The notes beneath the pieces are model-generated. The model did not search any database. It worked only from the letters and a program-made list of their open reading frames with translations, and had not been told where the DNA came from. A stretch of 64,000 bases of DNA, taken from the NCBI RefSeq assembly GCF_000691165.1, contig NZ_ASJD01000003.1, positions 62,001-126,000 on the forward strand. Direction: 5' to 3'. Positions 51,490-62,170 of the stretch are shown piece by piece. The translations under genes and the position numbers were made by a program. The first letter of the stretch is position 1, and each line of letters opens with the position of its first letter. Source of the stretch: Bacillus safensis FO-36b. Its GTDB lineage: Bacteria; Bacillota; Bacilli; Bacillales; Bacillaceae.

Positions 51490-53589
51490 GTGTTTAAATC
51501 ACTTTTTGGTGTGTTGCAAAAAATTGGACGAGCACTCATGCTTCCAGTTGCGATCCTTCCTGCTGCCGGTATTTTACTAGCACTTGGGAATGCGATGCAA
51601 AATCCGCAGCTGATTGATGTAGCTCAATTTTTAAGCAACGATACAATTCAGCTTGTTGCAAGTGTCATGGAGAATGCGGGGAACATCGTCTTCTCGAATC
51701 TTCCGCTATTATTTGCTGTAGGGGTTGCCATCGGTCTTGCCAATGGAGACGGAGTGGCAGGAATTGCCGCTATCATCGGTTATCTTGTCATGAACGTAAC
51801 GATGAGTGCCGTATTAATGGCCAACGGATCCATTCCATCCGATTCACTCAAACTAGCCCAGTTCTTCAAGGAAAGCCATCCAGCATATATTAATATGCTC
51901 GGTATACCGACCTTGTCTACCGGCGTTTTTGGCGGGATTATCGTCGGGGTATTAGCAGCTTATATGTATAATAAATTTTACAAAATTGAGCTCCCGCAAT
52001 ATCTTGGCTTCTTTGCTGGTAAGCGTTTTGTTCCAATCGTTACTTCTATTTCAGCACTTATTTTAGGGCTATTGATGCTAGTCATTTGGCCGCCAATCCA
52101 AGGTGCACTGAACTCATTTTCAACAGGACTGCTCGCAGCGAATGAGCCGCTGGCTGCCTTTGTATTCGGTGTCATTGAACGATCATTAATTCCATTTGGT
52201 CTGCACCACATTTTCTACTCACCATTCTGGTATGAGTTCTTTAGCTACAAGAGCTTATCAGGAGAGCTTGTCCGTGGTGACCAGCGTATTTTCATGGCGC
52301 AAATCAAAGATGGTGTTCAGCTGACAGCTGGTACATTCATGACAGGGAAATATCCGTTCATGATGTTCGGTCTTCCAGCAGCAGCACTTGCGATTTACCA
52401 TGAAGCAAAACCAAAGAATAAAAAGCTAGTAGCAGGAATAATGGGATCAGCGGCCCTTACTTCTTTCCTAACAGGGATCACTGAACCGCTTGAATTCTCA
52501 TTCTTGTTTGTTGCACCAGTATTATTTGCGATTCACTGTGTATTCGCTGGATTATCCTTTATGATAATGGATATTCTAAACGTGAAAATCGGGATGACCT
52601 TCTCAGGAGGGTTAATCGACTTTTTCCTATTTGGTATCCTGCCAAATAGAACCGCTTGGTGGCTCGTCATTCCAGTAGGTCTTGTCCTTGCTGTCATTTA
52701 CTACTTCGGATTTAGATTCGCCATTCGCAAATTTAATCTGAAAACGCCAGGCCGCGAGGATGAAGCAGCAGACGGAGCAAGTGAGGCGAAGTCTGAAAAA
52801 GGTAATGACTTGCCTTATGAAATCCTTGAAGCAATGGGTGATCAAGAAAACATTAAGCACCTTGATGCTTGTATCACGCGTTTACGTGTTACTGTCAATG
52901 ATCAGAAGAAAGTGGACAAGGACCGCTTGAAAAAGCTTGGCGCTTCAGGTGTTCTCGAAGTAGGGAACAACATCCAGGCAATCTTTGGACCGCGCTCTGA
53001 TAATTTAAAAACACAAATGCAGGACATCATTGCAGGCCGCACGCCTCGTCCAGCGAAAGACCCTTCTGCAAAAGAAGAAGTCAGCCAGCAGGTCGAAGAA
53101 GTCATTGCAAAGCCGCTTCAAAATGAGCAAGGGGAAGAAATTTTTGCTTCACCAATTACAGGGGAGCTTCATCCAATTACAGATGTACCAGATCAAGTAT
53201 TCTCAGGGAAAATGATGGGTGACGGTTTCGCCATCTTGCCAACAGATGGAACGGTTGTTTCACCGGTAAGAGGGAAGATCTTAAATGTGTTCCCGACGAA
53301 ACACGCCATTGGCCTGCAATCTGATGGTGGACTTGAAATTTTGATCCACTTCGGAATTGATACGGTCGGCCTCAAAGGAGAAGGGTTTGAAGCATTTGTA
53401 CAAGAGGGAGATCAAGTAGAAATCGGTCAAAAACTTTTAGAGGTTGATATTGATAAAATTAAGTCTGAAGTACCATCTTTGATGACTCCAATTGTATTTA
53501 CCAACTTAAGTGAAGGACAATTTATTGACCTTCAAGCATCCGGTGAAATCAAAGCTGGACAAGAAAACATCATGAAAATTTCAAAATAA
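51490..53589 (+). CDS. ptsG: Glucose-specific PTS enzyme IICBA
   Basis: 699 aa from a GTG at 51490, 8 nt after AAGGAGG; upstream frame lies in the leader. Domain order: EIIC membrane domain (about 1-415, with the T-G-I-T-E-P-L-E-F motif), EIIB (about 435-515) with phospho-Cys461 in L-D-A-C-I-T-R-L, and EIIA (about 555-685) with phospho-His620 in [10 protein letters not shown]. These match the B. subtilis numbering I recall. It imports and phosphorylates glucose and signals to GlcT. Confidence 0.97.
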   Translation: MFKSLFGVLQKIGRALMLPVAILPAAGILLALGNAMQNPQLIDVAQFLSNDTIQLVASVMENAGNIVFSNLPLLFAVGVAIGLANGDGVAGIAAIIGYLVMNVTMSAVLMANGSIPSDSLKLAQFFKESHPAYINMLGIPTLSTGVFGGIIVGVLAAYMYNKFYKIELPQYLGFFAGKRFVPIVTSISALILGLLMLVIWPPIQGALNSFSTGLLAANEPLAAFVFGVIERSLIPFGLHHIFYSPFWYEFFSYKSLSGELVRGDQRIFMAQIKDGVQLTAGTFMTGKYPFMMFGLPAAALAIYHEAKPKNKKLVAGIMGSAALTSFLTGITEPLEFSFLFVAPVLFAIHCVFAGLSFMIMDILNVKIGMTFSGGLIDFFLFGILPNRTAWWLVIPVGLVLAVIYYFGFRFAIRKFNLKTPGREDEAADGASEAKSEKGNDLPYEILEAMGDQENIKHLDACITRLRVTVNDQKKVDKDRLKKLGASGVLEVGNNIQAIFGPRSDNLKTQMQDIIAGRTPRPAKDPSAKEEVSQQVEEVIAKPLQNEQGEEIFASPITGELHPITDVPDQVFSGKMMGDGFAILPTDGTVVSPVRGKILNVFPTKHAIGLQSDGGLEILIHFGIDTVGLKGEGFEAFVQEGDQVEIGQKLLEVDIDKIKSEVPSLMTPIVFTNLSEGQFIDLQASGEIKAGQENIMKISK

Positions 53590-53632
53590 TTTTCATAACT
53601 GCCGTTCTTGTTAGATGACAAGCTCGGCAGTA

Positions 53633-53641
53633 TGATATAAT
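53633..53641 (+). promoter_or_regulatory. Extended -10 promoter of ptsHI
   Basis: TGATATAAT is an extended -10 (TGN-TATAAT) with no clear -35. It lies just after a GC-rich stem (ACTGCCG / CGGCAGT, 53599-53632) that may be a weak ptsG terminator. This would give ptsHI glucose-independent transcription. Confidence 0.6.
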
Positions 53642-53682
53642 ATTGTGGATGTATTAATTGTATAAAAAGGAGATTGATAAAA

Positions 53683-53949
53683 ATGGCTCAACAAACATTC
53701 AAAGTAACTGCAGATTCTGGAATTCACGCACGTCCTGCAACAGTTCTTGTACAAACTGCTAGTAAATATGATGCTGATATCAACTTAGAATATAATGGTA
53801 AAACAGTGAACCTGAAATCTATTATGGGTGTAATGTCTCTAGGAATTGCGAAAGGTGCTACAATCACAATCTCTGCTTCTGGTTCTGATGAAAATGATGC
53901 ACTTGCTGCGCTTAAAGACACAATGAAAAGTGAAGGCCTAGGCGAGTAA
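53683..53949 (+). CDS. ptsH: Phosphocarrier protein HPr
   Basis: 88 aa from the ATG at 53683 after AAAAGGAG. His15 (S-G-I-H-A-R-P-A), phosphorylated by enzyme I, and Ser46 (L-K-S-I-M-G-V), phosphorylated by HPr kinase for CcpA-mediated catabolite control, are both present. Its TAA overlaps the ptsI ATG by one base. Confidence 0.98.
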   Translation: MAQQTFKVTADSGIHARPATVLVQTASKYDADINLEYNGKTVNLKSIMGVMSLGIAKGATITISASGSDENDALAALKDTMKSEGLGE

Positions 53950-55667
53950 TGCAACAACTGAAAGGAATCGGTGCTTCAGCAGGCGTTGCGATTGCAAAAG
54001 CGTATCGTCTGGAAGAACCAGATTTAACAGTTCACCAAAAAGACATCAATGATCCAGAGACAGAAGTGAAGCGTTTTGAAGAAGCAATTCATGTTTCTAA
54101 ACAAGAACTTGAAGCAATTAAAGAGCATGCGCTAAAAGAGCTTGGCCAAGACAAAGCAGATATCTTTTCTGCCCACCTTCTTGTGTTAAGTGATCCTGAA
54201 CTGCTAAGCCCAGTAAAGGATAAAATCAAATCTGATAAAGTAAATGCTGAATTTGCTTTAAAAGAAACAGCGACGATGTTTGTCACAATGTTCGAAGCAA
54301 TGGACAATGAATACATGAAGGAACGTGCGGCGGATATTCGCGACGTAACGAAACGTGTGATTGGACATTTGTTAGGCGTTGACATTCCAAACCCAAGCAT
54401 GATTTCTGAAGAAGTCATCATCATTGCTGAAGATTTAACACCTTCTGATACTGCTCAGCTGAACAGACAATTTGTCAAAGGCTTTGCAACAGATATCGGC
54501 GGTCGTACTTCTCACTCAGCGATCATGGCAAGATCTATGGAGATTCCAGCAGTTGTTGGGACAAAAGAAGCAACAAAAACGGTGAAAAACGATGATCTGA
54601 TCATTGTGGATGGTATTACTGGAGACGTCATCATTCAGCCTTCTGAAGATGAAGTGAAAGCGTATCAAAAAAAGCATGAAGACTACTTAGCTCAAAAAGC
54701 GGAATGGGCGAAACTTGTTGACCAGCCAACGGTTACAAAAGACGGCGTTCACGTAGAGCTAGCTGCAAATATCGGAACACCTGAAGATGTAAAAGGTGTA
54801 CTTGAAAATGGCGGCGAAGCAGTCGGATTGTACCGTACTGAATTTTTATACATGGGCAGAGACCAGCTTCCTACAGAAGAAGAGCAGTTCGATGCGTATA
54901 AAACAGTTTTAGAGAAGATGGAAGGGAAAGCAGTGGTTGTCCGCACACTAGATATTGGTGGCGATAAAGAACTTCCTTACTTGCAGCTTCCAAAAGAAAT
55001 GAACCCGTTCCTTGGCTATAGAGCCATTCGCCTTTGCCTGGAAGAGCAGGAGATTTTCAGAACACAACTACGCGCCTTACTTCGTGCAAGTACATATGGA
55101 AACTTGAAAATCATGTTCCCTATGATCGCGACGTTATCAGAATTTAGAGAAGCAAAAGCCATTTTACTTGAAGAAAAAGAAGCATTGGTTGCCGCTGGTA
55201 CAGACGTTTCTGATTCGATTGAAATCGGAATGATGGTAGAAATTCCATCAACAGCTGTCATCGCAGACCAATTTGCAAAAGAAGTAGATTTCTTCAGTAT
55301 TGGAACGAATGATTTGATTCAATACACAATGGCTGCTGATCGAATGAACGAACGAGTGTCTTACCTTTACCAGCCTTACAACCCAGCGATTTTACGTCTT
55401 ATTACGCTTGTGATCGAAGCAGCGCATAAAGAGGGTAAATGGGTCGGCATGTGCGGTGAGATGGCAGGAGATGAAATCGCAATACCGCTACTACTTGGAT
55501 TAGGATTAGATGAATTCTCAATGAGTGCAACATCCATTCTTCCAGCTAGAACGCAGCTAAGCAAGCTTTCTAAAGAAGAAGCTGCATCATTTAAAGAGCA
55601 TATTTTATCACTTAGCACAACAGAAGAAGTGGTTGATTTCGTCAAGAAGACGTTTCAACAGAACTAA
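53949..55667 (+). CDS. ptsI: PTS enzyme I
   Basis: 572 aa. HPr-binding helical domain, then the swivelling domain with phospho-His189 ([13 protein letters not shown]), then the PEP-binding barrel with the [10 protein letters not shown] motif and catalytic G-M-C-G-E-M-A-G near the C-terminus. It transfers phosphate from PEP to HPr. Coupled to ptsH through TAATG. Confidence 0.98.
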   Translation: MQQLKGIGASAGVAIAKAYRLEEPDLTVHQKDINDPETEVKRFEEAIHVSKQELEAIKEHALKELGQDKADIFSAHLLVLSDPELLSPVKDKIKSDKVNAEFALKETATMFVTMFEAMDNEYMKERAADIRDVTKRVIGHLLGVDIPNPSMISEEVIIIAEDLTPSDTAQLNRQFVKGFATDIGGRTSHSAIMARSMEIPAVVGTKEATKTVKNDDLIIVDGITGDVIIQPSEDEVKAYQKKHEDYLAQKAEWAKLVDQPTVTKDGVHVELAANIGTPEDVKGVLENGGEAVGLYRTEFLYMGRDQLPTEEEQFDAYKTVLEKMEGKAVVVRTLDIGGDKELPYLQLPKEMNPFLGYRAIRLCLEEQEIFRTQLRALLRASTYGNLKIMFPMIATLSEFREAKAILLEEKEALVAAGTDVSDSIEIGMMVEIPSTAVIADQFAKEVDFFSIGTNDLIQYTMAADRMNERVSYLYQPYNPAILRLITLVIEAAHKEGKWVGMCGEMAGDEIAIPLLLGLGLDEFSMSATSILPARTQLSKLSKEEAASFKEHILSLSTTEEVVDFVKKTFQQN

Positions 55668-55674
55668 GTGAATG

Positions 55675-55708
55675 AAAACCAGACAGATGAAACTGTCTGG
55701 TTTTTTTG
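55675..55708 (+). terminator. ptsGHI terminator
   Basis: AAAACCAGACAG / CTGTCTGGTTTTTTT hairpin. Confidence 0.9.
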
Positions 55709-55782
55709 TCGAATTTTATCATATTGAGTCATATTGGGCAGTGAGAAGGGCACCCTATAATTAAAAAATGGAGGTGACCAGA

Positions 55783-56010
55783 TTGCCTTTCTCAGACTAC
55801 AAACCGGGTGATCAAGTATATGTGATTTATCGAAATCCACATGCTGCAAACGTAGCACAAATTAAAGAAGCAGAAATTGTTTCACATCCATACAACGAAG
55901 AAGAGCTTGCCCTCTTTTTGCTTGAAACGTATCATCCACTAGCACCAGATGATGCTGTTTTTCCAACATATGAAGAAGCAGAAGCTCTTTATCAAGACTT
56001 GTTTGAATAA
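55783..56010 (+). CDS. splA: Spore photoproduct lyase operon regulator SplA
   Basis: 75 aa from a TTG at 55783, 6 nt after GGAGGTG. The ATG at 55768 lies within the ribosome site itself. The pattern Y-K-P-G-D-Q-V-Y-V-I-Y-R-N-P-H-A-A-N-V-A and E-L-A-L-F-L-L-E-T-Y-H-P-L matches SplA, a small TRAP-like protein that represses splAB in B. subtilis. It lies 82 nt before splB. Confidence 0.88.
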   Translation: MPFSDYKPGDQVYVIYRNPHAANVAQIKEAEIVSHPYNEEELALFLLETYHPLAPDDAVFPTYEEAEALYQDLFE

Positions 56011-56092
56011 GGGAGATTTTAGAAAGGATAAAAGCCATCCTGTGCGGTTAAAGTAACGGTATGAAAACCTTAAAGGTAAGGATGTGCTTAAT

Positions 56093-57121
56093 ATGATCAA
56101 ACCTTTCGTTCCCCAGCTTGTTTACATTGAACCTCGGGCGTTAGAGTACCCGTTAGGACGAGAGCTGAAGGAAAAGTTTGAGGGTATGGGAATCGAAATA
56201 AGAGAAACGACTTCACACAACCAGGTCAGAAATATTCCGGGAAAAAATGACTTGCAAAAGTATCGTAATGCGAAGTCAACACTTGTCATTGGTGTGCGGA
56301 AGACATTAAAGTTTGACTCGTCTAAACCATCTGCAGAGTATGCGATCCCATTTGCAACAGGATGTATGGGGCATTGTCATTATTGCTATTTGCAAACAAC
56401 AATGGGAAGTAAGCCGTACATTCGAACGTACGTCAATGTAGAAGAAATATTAGATCAGGCAGATCAATACATGAACGAGCGGGCGCCGGATATCACGAGA
56501 TTTGAAGCATCATGTACTTCAGACATCGTAGGAATTGACCATTTGACACATACACTCAAACGAGCGATTGAATACTTCGGGCAGACGGACCTAGGAAAAC
56601 TTCGCTTTGTCACGAAATTCCATCATGTCGATCATCTGTTAGATGCAAAGCATAACGGCCGGACAAGATTCCGTTTTAGCATCAATGCCGATTATGTCAT
56701 TAAATATTTCGAGCCTGGCACATCACCACTAGATCAGCGGATTGAAGCGGCTGTTAAGGTCGCAAAGGCAGGCTATCCTCTAGGCTTTATTGTTGCTCCA
56801 ATCTACATCCATGAAGGCTGGCAGGAAGGATATAAAGTTCTTTTTGAAAAGCTTGATGCAGCTCTTCCTGAAGATGTGAGAGACGATATCACCTTTGAGA
56901 TGATTCAGCATCGCTTTACAAAACCAGCAAAGCGTGTGATTCAAAAAAATTACCCAAAATCAAAATTAGAGTTGGATGAAGAAAAAAGAAGGTACAAGTG
57001 GGGAAGATACGGTATAGGAAAATATATCTATCAAAAAGATGAGGAACAAGAACTGAGAGAGACTTTAGAGTCATATATAGATCAGTACTTTCCTTCTGCA
57101 AAAATTGAATATTTTACTTAA
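56093..57121 (+). CDS. splB: Spore photoproduct lyase
   Basis: 342 aa from the ATG at 56093. A GTG at 56084 is also possible, but the ATG gives the known length. Radical SAM cluster C-M-G-H-C-H-Y-C with Cys91, Cys95 and Cys98, and the hydrogen-donor Cys141 (E-A-S-C-T-S-D) at the same positions as in B. subtilis. It directly reverses the spore photoproduct (5-thyminyl-dihydrothymine) during germination. Expected to be forespore-expressed. Confidence 0.97.
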   Translation: MIKPFVPQLVYIEPRALEYPLGRELKEKFEGMGIEIRETTSHNQVRNIPGKNDLQKYRNAKSTLVIGVRKTLKFDSSKPSAEYAIPFATGCMGHCHYCYLQTTMGSKPYIRTYVNVEEILDQADQYMNERAPDITRFEASCTSDIVGIDHLTHTLKRAIEYFGQTDLGKLRFVTKFHHVDHLLDAKHNGRTRFRFSINADYVIKYFEPGTSPLDQRIEAAVKVAKAGYPLGFIVAPIYIHEGWQEGYKVLFEKLDAALPEDVRDDITFEMIQHRFTKPAKRVIQKNYPKSKLELDEEKRRYKWGRYGIGKYIYQKDEEQELRETLESYIDQYFPSAKIEYFT

Positions 57122-57147
57122 AACAAGCCTATATGGCTTGTTTTTTC
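57119..57147 (+). terminator. splB terminator
   Basis: AAACAAGCC / GGCTTGTTTTTT hairpin beginning at the stop codon. Confidence 0.85.
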
Positions 57148-57170
57148 TATTTAAATTTTCTTACAACTAT

Positions 57171-57196
57171 TGAATGCGGTATCATTTTGCCGATAT
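57171..57196 (+). promoter_or_regulatory. SigD promoter of mcpC
   Basis: A perfect SigD -10, GCCGATAT, at 57189-57196 with a weaker TGAA (for TAAA) at 57171-57174 and a 14-nt spacer. Predicted start is about 35 bp before the mcpC ATG. Confidence 0.75.
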
Positions 57197-57234
57197 ATAA
57201 ATTAAGGTGTGAAAGTAGATGTAGGGGTGATGAG

Positions 57235-59196
57235 ATGTTTAAGAAACTTCAAGTGAGAATAGCTGTTTTCATCTCAGTTATTTTAATTTTAACCGTCGTG
57301 GCTGTTCAAGTGGGTTCCAACTTAGTGTTAAGACCACTGATTGAACGAGATGCAAAAACCACCGCAGCAGCAACGGCAGAAAGTATGAGAGACATTATTA
57401 CAGAAAAGCTTGATAATTACGGCAATACAATTAATAAACTCGCAACAAGTACAATGACTGAAGAATTTGCGCGAAAACAAACCAAGCAAACATTGGCTTT
57501 TGAAAACGATGAACTAAAAAACATGCAGGAACAGGATAAACTCATTTCGTTTGCCTATATAGGTACAAGTGACGGAAAAATGTTCGGCTTTCCGGAGTTC
57601 GATCTTGGCGAAGGGTATGATCCATCGAAACAAGGCTGGTTTAAACAAGCAGCCGAAAAGCCTGATCAGGTCGTTTGGACAGATCCATATGTTGATGAAG
57701 CAACGAAAAAAATGATTGTCTCAGCCACGAAGGCGATTGTCAAAAATGGAAAAGTCATTGGGGTCGCTGGACTTGATTTGAAGCTGTCCTCCATTCAAAC
57801 GTATATAAATGAACAAGAGATTCCTTATAAGGGGACCGCTTTCTTAGTTGATGGCACAGGCACCCTTTTGGCGCATCCAACAGAGCAAGGAAAAAACATA
57901 TCAAAGGTCGCTTCTGTGAAAAAAGCGCTTGACAACTCAGGTGTTGATGACAGCAAAGAACTGACGGTCCTATCTAAAATCAAAGAAGCCGATTGGACGG
58001 TTGGTGTCAGCTTTGAGAAAAGTAAACTGCTTTGGATCATAGAACAAATGAATCAAATAAGCATTATTATATCTGTCATTGCCATTATTATTGCGATGAT
58101 CCTCAGCTTCTTATTGGCAAGAAGTATCACTACGCCAATCAAGCGTCTAATAGAGCATGTGCGTAAAGTGTCAGAAGGCGATTTAACAAGTACGCTTGCA
58201 GTGAAATCCCAAGATGAAATTGGTTTCCTCACGAAAAGCATTAATCAAATGACCGAGGATATCAGGGAGTTAATTGAAAAAGTGAAAGGGGCTTCAGATC
58301 AAGTTGTGAAATCAGCAGATGAAGTGACCCACATTTCAAATGAGACTTTGCTGTCTAGCGAACAGATTGCAACGGCCATTCAAGAGGTGGCAACAGGAGC
58401 GACTAAGCAGGCATCAGATGCAGAAACGATTAATGAAAAATCAGAGCATTTGTATGAGAAAGTACGCCATATGGGTGAGCTTGCCACGCAAATGCAAACC
58501 AACTCAAAATCATCTGAAGATGCCAGCTATAAAGGACTTGACGCACTTGGTGTGCTCGTCCAAAAATCAACACAAGCGAACGAAGAATCGAAAAAGGTAG
58601 AGCAAATGCTGCTAGACCTTGAGCATAAAACGAAAAATATTGAAAACGTCGTGACTGCTATTTCTGAAATCTCGGATCAAACGAATTTACTTGCACTGAA
58701 TGCAAGCATTGAAGCAGCGAGAGCAGGAGAAAGCGGACGAGGATTTGCTGTAGTTGCAGAAGAAGTGAGAAAGCTTGCTGAACAATCTGCGCAGTCAACA
58801 AAACACATTAGTGAAACCGTCAAACTCATTCAAGATGAATCGAAGAAGGCGGCTGAAGCGATGACAACAGCAAGTAAAATGAATGAGGAACAAGGTGCCG
58901 CCATCAATGCAACAGGTGAGGCACTCAGCAGCATCACAATGGAAATGCAGGCACTTGTCGGTTCAATCGACAGCATTCATACACAGATCAATGAAATGAC
59001 AGAAGAACAGCAGAAGATGAGTGACTCGATTCAAAGCATTGCTGCCATTTCAGAAGAATCTGCTGCCTCAGCTGAGGAAGTGCATGCGTCTACAGATGAA
59101 CAAGTTCAAGTGTTAGAAAGAACGAAAACCTCAACTGAAATGCTGAACGAATCAAGCCAGGCACTGCGTCAGGCGGTTGACCGATTTAAGGTGTAA
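57235..59196 (+). CDS. mcpC: Methyl-accepting chemotaxis protein McpC
   Basis: 653 aa from the ATG at 57235 after GGGGTGATG; the ORF start at 57133 is in the splB terminator region. Helix 1 about 9-30, extracellular double-CACHE sensor (about 35-275, with W-F-K-Q-A-A and D-P-Y-V-D), helix 2 about 280-300, HAMP, then the signalling domain with the conserved hairpin tip ([21 protein letters not shown]). In B. subtilis McpC senses many amino acids and, through the HAMP/cytoplasmic region, PTS sugars. It follows the pts genes. Confidence 0.93.
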   Translation: MFKKLQVRIAVFISVILILTVVAVQVGSNLVLRPLIERDAKTTAAATAESMRDIITEKLDNYGNTINKLATSTMTEEFARKQTKQTLAFENDELKNMQEQDKLISFAYIGTSDGKMFGFPEFDLGEGYDPSKQGWFKQAAEKPDQVVWTDPYVDEATKKMIVSATKAIVKNGKVIGVAGLDLKLSSIQTYINEQEIPYKGTAFLVDGTGTLLAHPTEQGKNISKVASVKKALDNSGVDDSKELTVLSKIKEADWTVGVSFEKSKLLWIIEQMNQISIIISVIAIIIAMILSFLLARSITTPIKRLIEHVRKVSEGDLTSTLAVKSQDEIGFLTKSINQMTEDIRELIEKVKGASDQVVKSADEVTHISNETLLSSEQIATAIQEVATGATKQASDAETINEKSEHLYEKVRHMGELATQMQTNSKSSEDASYKGLDALGVLVQKSTQANEESKKVEQMLLDLEHKTKNIENVVTAISEISDQTNLLALNASIEAARAGESGRGFAVVAEEVRKLAEQSAQSTKHISETVKLIQDESKKAAEAMTTASKMNEEQGAAINATGEALSSITMEMQALVGSIDSIHTQINEMTEEQQKMSDSIQSIAAISEESAASAEEVHASTDEQVQVLERTKTSTEMLNESSQALRQAVDRFKV

Positions 59197-59203
59197 TGAG
59201 CGG

Positions 59204-59237
59204 AAAGGAACCTTGCGATGTGAGCAAGGTTCTTTTT
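59204..59237 (+). terminator. mcpC terminator
   Basis: AAGGAACCTTGC / GCAAGGTTCTTTTT hairpin. Confidence 0.85.
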
Positions 59238-59269
59238 GTATGATAAAATAAACGAGAGGAGGTGTTGAC

Positions 59270-60055
59270 ATGGATGTCAATCTAACTGGAAAAAAAGCAT
59301 TGGTGGCTGCAAGCAGTCAAGGTATTGGAAAAGCGATTGCCTTTGCTCTAGCAAAAGAAGGAGCAAATGTGATGCTCTCGGGAAGACATGAACAGAAGCT
59401 GAAAGAAACAGTCAACGAGCTGTCTCCGCTTGTTAAAGGACAGCTGACTTATCAAGTATGTGATGTATCTGACGCCGGGCAAATCAAGGCGCTTGTACAA
59501 GCGGCGGCCGGTGATGAGAAGTGTCTAGACATTCTTGTGAACAATACAGGCGGGCCAAAAACAGGGACGCTCGACACCTTAACAGATGAAGATTGGATCG
59601 AATCATTTCAGCTTCATTTACTCAGCTATATTCGATTATTAAAAGAGGCATTGCCTTATTTGAAAAAACGCGGCGCACGTGTGTTAAATATTGCGTCAAT
59701 GTCAGTGAAAGAACCGATACCGGGCTTGATGCTGTCGAATACATTTAGACCTGCCATTGCCGGCTGGACAAAAACAGCCGCTCAGGAGCTTGCGAAGGAT
59801 GGCATTTTGATCAATACGTTAGCACCGGGAAAAATCGAAACAGACCGTGTGAAACAGCTGGAAAAGCACCGAGCACAAAGAGAGAATCAAACGGTTGAAG
59901 AAATCAAAGCACAGGCTGAACGAGCGATCCCGCTTGGCCGTTACGGACAGCCAGAGGAATTTGCAGCATATGCAGTGTTTCTTTTATCTGAAGCCAATAC
60001 ATATATGACAGGTCAAACACTGATCATTGATGGTGGATTGACAAAGTCTCTTTAA
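59270..60055 (+). CDS. Atypical short-chain dehydrogenase/reductase
   Basis: 261 aa; GGAGGTG lies before the ATG. SDR fold with the cofactor loop A-A-S-S-Q-G-I-G (about 13-20), S-G-R-H after beta-2, and N-N-T-G-G near 90. The usual catalytic Y-x-x-x-K is replaced: after I-A-S-M-S the segment reads L-S-N-T-F-R-P-A-I-A-G-W-T-K-T, with no Tyr four residues before the Lys. The substrate is therefore uncertain. It lies 13 nt before ykwC, so the two probably form an operon. I do not recall this gene at the B. subtilis locus. Confidence 0.85.
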   Translation: MDVNLTGKKALVAASSQGIGKAIAFALAKEGANVMLSGRHEQKLKETVNELSPLVKGQLTYQVCDVSDAGQIKALVQAAAGDEKCLDILVNNTGGPKTGTLDTLTDEDWIESFQLHLLSYIRLLKEALPYLKKRGARVLNIASMSVKEPIPGLMLSNTFRPAIAGWTKTAAQELAKDGILINTLAPGKIETDRVKQLEKHRAQRENQTVEEIKAQAERAIPLGRYGQPEEFAAYAVFLLSEANTYMTGQTLIIDGGLTKSL

Positions 60056-60068
60056 GGAGGAACAAGTG

Positions 60069-60941
60069 ATGGCACAAATCAAAACAGTTGGTTTTATAGG
60101 AATCGGTGTAATGGGACGCAGTATGGCAGGGCATTTAATGGATGCAGGCTATGAAGTTATCGTTTATACAAGAACGAAAGCAAAAGCAGAAGCATTGATT
60201 CAAAAAGGGGCATCATGGAAGCCGGCAGTAAAAGAGATTGCAGAAAGTGCAGATGCCGTCATCACAATGGTGGGATATCCATCGGATGTAGAAGAGATCT
60301 ATTTAGGTGAAGATGGGCTTGTGGCACATGCCGCTCCAGGTACATATCTCATTGATATGACGACATCGAAGCCTCAGCTTGCAAAAGAAATTGAGCTGAA
60401 AGCGAAGGAAAGAGGTGTATATGCATTAGATGCACCTGTATCAGGCGGAGACATAGGAGCCCAAAATGGCACGCTGGCCATTATGATCGGCGGAGAAAGG
60501 TCAGCCTATGAAGCCTGTCTGCCGCTATTTAAGCAAATGGGTGAAAACATTCAATATCAAGGACCGGCAGGAAGCGGTCAGCATACAAAAATGTGTAACC
60601 AAATTGCCATTGCAGCGGGGATGGTCGGTGTCGCAGAGGCAATGGTCTATGCCGAAAAATCAGGGCTTGATCCAGAGCAGGTGCTCAAAAGCATCACAAC
60701 AGGTGCAGCCGGCAGCTGGTCCTTGTCAAATCTTGCACCAAGAATGCTGAAAGGCGATTTCGAGCCAGGGTTTTATGTGAAGCATTTTATCAAGGATATG
60801 GGCATTGCACTTGAAGAAGCAGAGCTGATGGGGGAAGAAATGCCAGGGCTCTCACTTGCGAAGTCACTTTATGAAAAGCTGAGCGAAGAGGGTGAAGAAA
60901 ACAGCGGGACCCAGAGCATCTATAAATTATGGGTCAAATAA
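60069..60941 (+). CDS. ykwC: Beta-hydroxyacid dehydrogenase family protein
   Basis: 290 aa from the ATG at 60069, 8 nt after AAGGAGG (a GTG at 60066 is closer). Rossmann domain with G-F-I-G-I-G-V-M-G-R-S-M-A near residue 8, then D-A-P-V-S-G-G-D-I-G-A-Q-N-G-T-L (substrate binding) near 125 and the catalytic Lys in G-Q-H-T-K-M-C-N-Q near 175. It is related to 3-hydroxyisobutyrate and tartronate-semialdehyde reductases. The exact substrate is unknown. Confidence 0.9.
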   Translation: MAQIKTVGFIGIGVMGRSMAGHLMDAGYEVIVYTRTKAKAEALIQKGASWKPAVKEIAESADAVITMVGYPSDVEEIYLGEDGLVAHAAPGTYLIDMTTSKPQLAKEIELKAKERGVYALDAPVSGGDIGAQNGTLAIMIGGERSAYEACLPLFKQMGENIQYQGPAGSGQHTKMCNQIAIAAGMVGVAEAMVYAEKSGLDPEQVLKSITTGAAGSWSLSNLAPRMLKGDFEPGFYVKHFIKDMGIALEEAELMGEEMPGLSLAKSLYEKLSEEGEENSGTQSIYKLWVK

Positions 60942-61001
60942 ATAAACTGCCCCGCCTAGGTGGAATAGTTTGCAGCTTTAAACAAACTCTCAAAACAAAC
61001 T

Positions 61002-61035
61002 AAAAACCTGTCCCACATAGGGACAGGTTTTTTTG
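61002..61035. terminator. Bidirectional terminator ykwC / ykwD
   Basis: AAAACCTGTCCC / GGGACAGGTTTTTTT hairpin between convergent genes. Confidence 0.85.
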
Positions 61036-61038
61036 ATA

Positions 61039-61833
61039 TTATTTTCCGATGAATTGCTGCGTCCAGTAGTTGCCAGATTTCACATAACCAACACCGATAT
61101 GTGTATAGCTTTTGTTTAAAATGTTCGCTCTGTGGCCTTCACTGTTCATCCATGCTGTCACAACTTCTTGAGGGGATCTTTGACCTTGGGCAATGTTTTC
61201 ACCTGCTGATTTGTAAGTGATACCGAATTGCTTCATTTGATCAAATGGAGATCCATAAGTTGGGCTTGTATGAGAGAAATAGTTTTTATCTTTCATATCT
61301 TGAGATTTTGCACGAGCAGATTTGCTTAATTTAGAATCAACAGAAAGTGCCTTTAAGCCTTGCTTTGCACGCTCTTTATTTGTCAGCTCAACCACTTCTT
61401 TTTCAAATGCATTTAAGCTGCTGTCTGCTTTTGATGCCGCTGTGTCTTTTTGGTCAGCTTTAGTGTTGCTGCTTGTGTTTTCTTTTGCTGGAGTGCTTGG
61501 CTTAGAAGCAGTTGGTTTTTTCACTGATTCTTGTTTTTGTTCTTGTTTTGCTTTGTTTACTTCTTTCACTACTTTTGTTCCAGTAACAGGTTGACCGCTT
61601 TTGATCAGTTTGTTTAATAGAGCTTCGATCTCTTTTTGATTCGACTTGCTTAGCTTGTTTACATCTGAAGAGATATGTAATTTTGCTGCTAGTGTATGAA
61701 GATCAATGGCTTGATGTTGTACATTTATTACTTGTTTCAGGTTAAGCTCCTTCGCATCAGCTGAATGTCCTCCAGTGAATGTGATGAGTGCAGCAGCTGT
61801 CAGCGCTGAAAAAAAGAATGATTTCTTCTTCAT
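61039..61833 (-). CDS. ykwD: Secreted CAP-domain protein
   Basis: 264 aa from the ATG at 61833 with AGGAGGAG upstream; the ORF runs on to 61872. Signal peptide (M-K-K-K-S-F-F-F-S-A-L, cut near S-A-D-A). A helical region follows, then a Lys/Ser/Thr/Pro-rich linker (about 100-145). The C-terminal CAP/SCP domain (about 150-262) has H-T-S-P, A-G-E-N-I-A and W-M-N-S-E-G-H-R-A-N-I-L. CAP proteins are secreted; some have hydrolytic or binding roles. The function of YkwD is not known. Confidence 0.92.
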   Translation of the reverse strand: MKKKSFFFSALTAAALITFTGGHSADAKELNLKQVINVQHQAIDLHTLAAKLHISSDVNKLSKSNQKEIEALLNKLIKSGQPVTGTKVVKEVNKAKQEQKQESVKKPTASKPSTPAKENTSSNTKADQKDTAASKADSSLNAFEKEVVELTNKERAKQGLKALSVDSKLSKSARAKSQDMKDKNYFSHTSPTYGSPFDQMKQFGITYKSAGENIAQGQRSPQEVVTAWMNSEGHRANILNKSYTHIGVGYVKSGNYWTQQFIGK

Positions 61834-62170
61834 ATTGTAACTCCTCCTAAAATCTTTGTTTTGTTTTCTCACAAAAAATCATAACATGGACTTTTTGTTA
61901 TAAACGTACCAGCATCCTCCATTGACAATGCCAGTTTGTCATTTTTGTTAAAGTCATCGTAAGAGCCGCTTCATATCAAAGGATAGGGAATTCTTCCATT
62001 TAAAGAAAACGACATAAACATACCAATATTTTAAAGTGTTAGTATATTTTTTTGCAGATTAGGGATTGACAGCTTTTTTTCACTCGTTTCGCTGTAACAA
62101 CTATTACAAAAGTGTTACAATAATGAGTGGTAATTGTAAAAGATTGAAAAGGATGAGAGGAGCTACATAA
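61834..62170 (+). other. Intergenic region between ykwD and pbpH
   Basis: About 340 bp, AT-rich, holding divergent promoters. A possible pbpH -10 is TACAAT near 62115, with TGTAAC 17 nt upstream. A TTGACA near 62066 has no matching -10. No riboswitch, ORF or repeat recognised. Confidence 0.4.
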
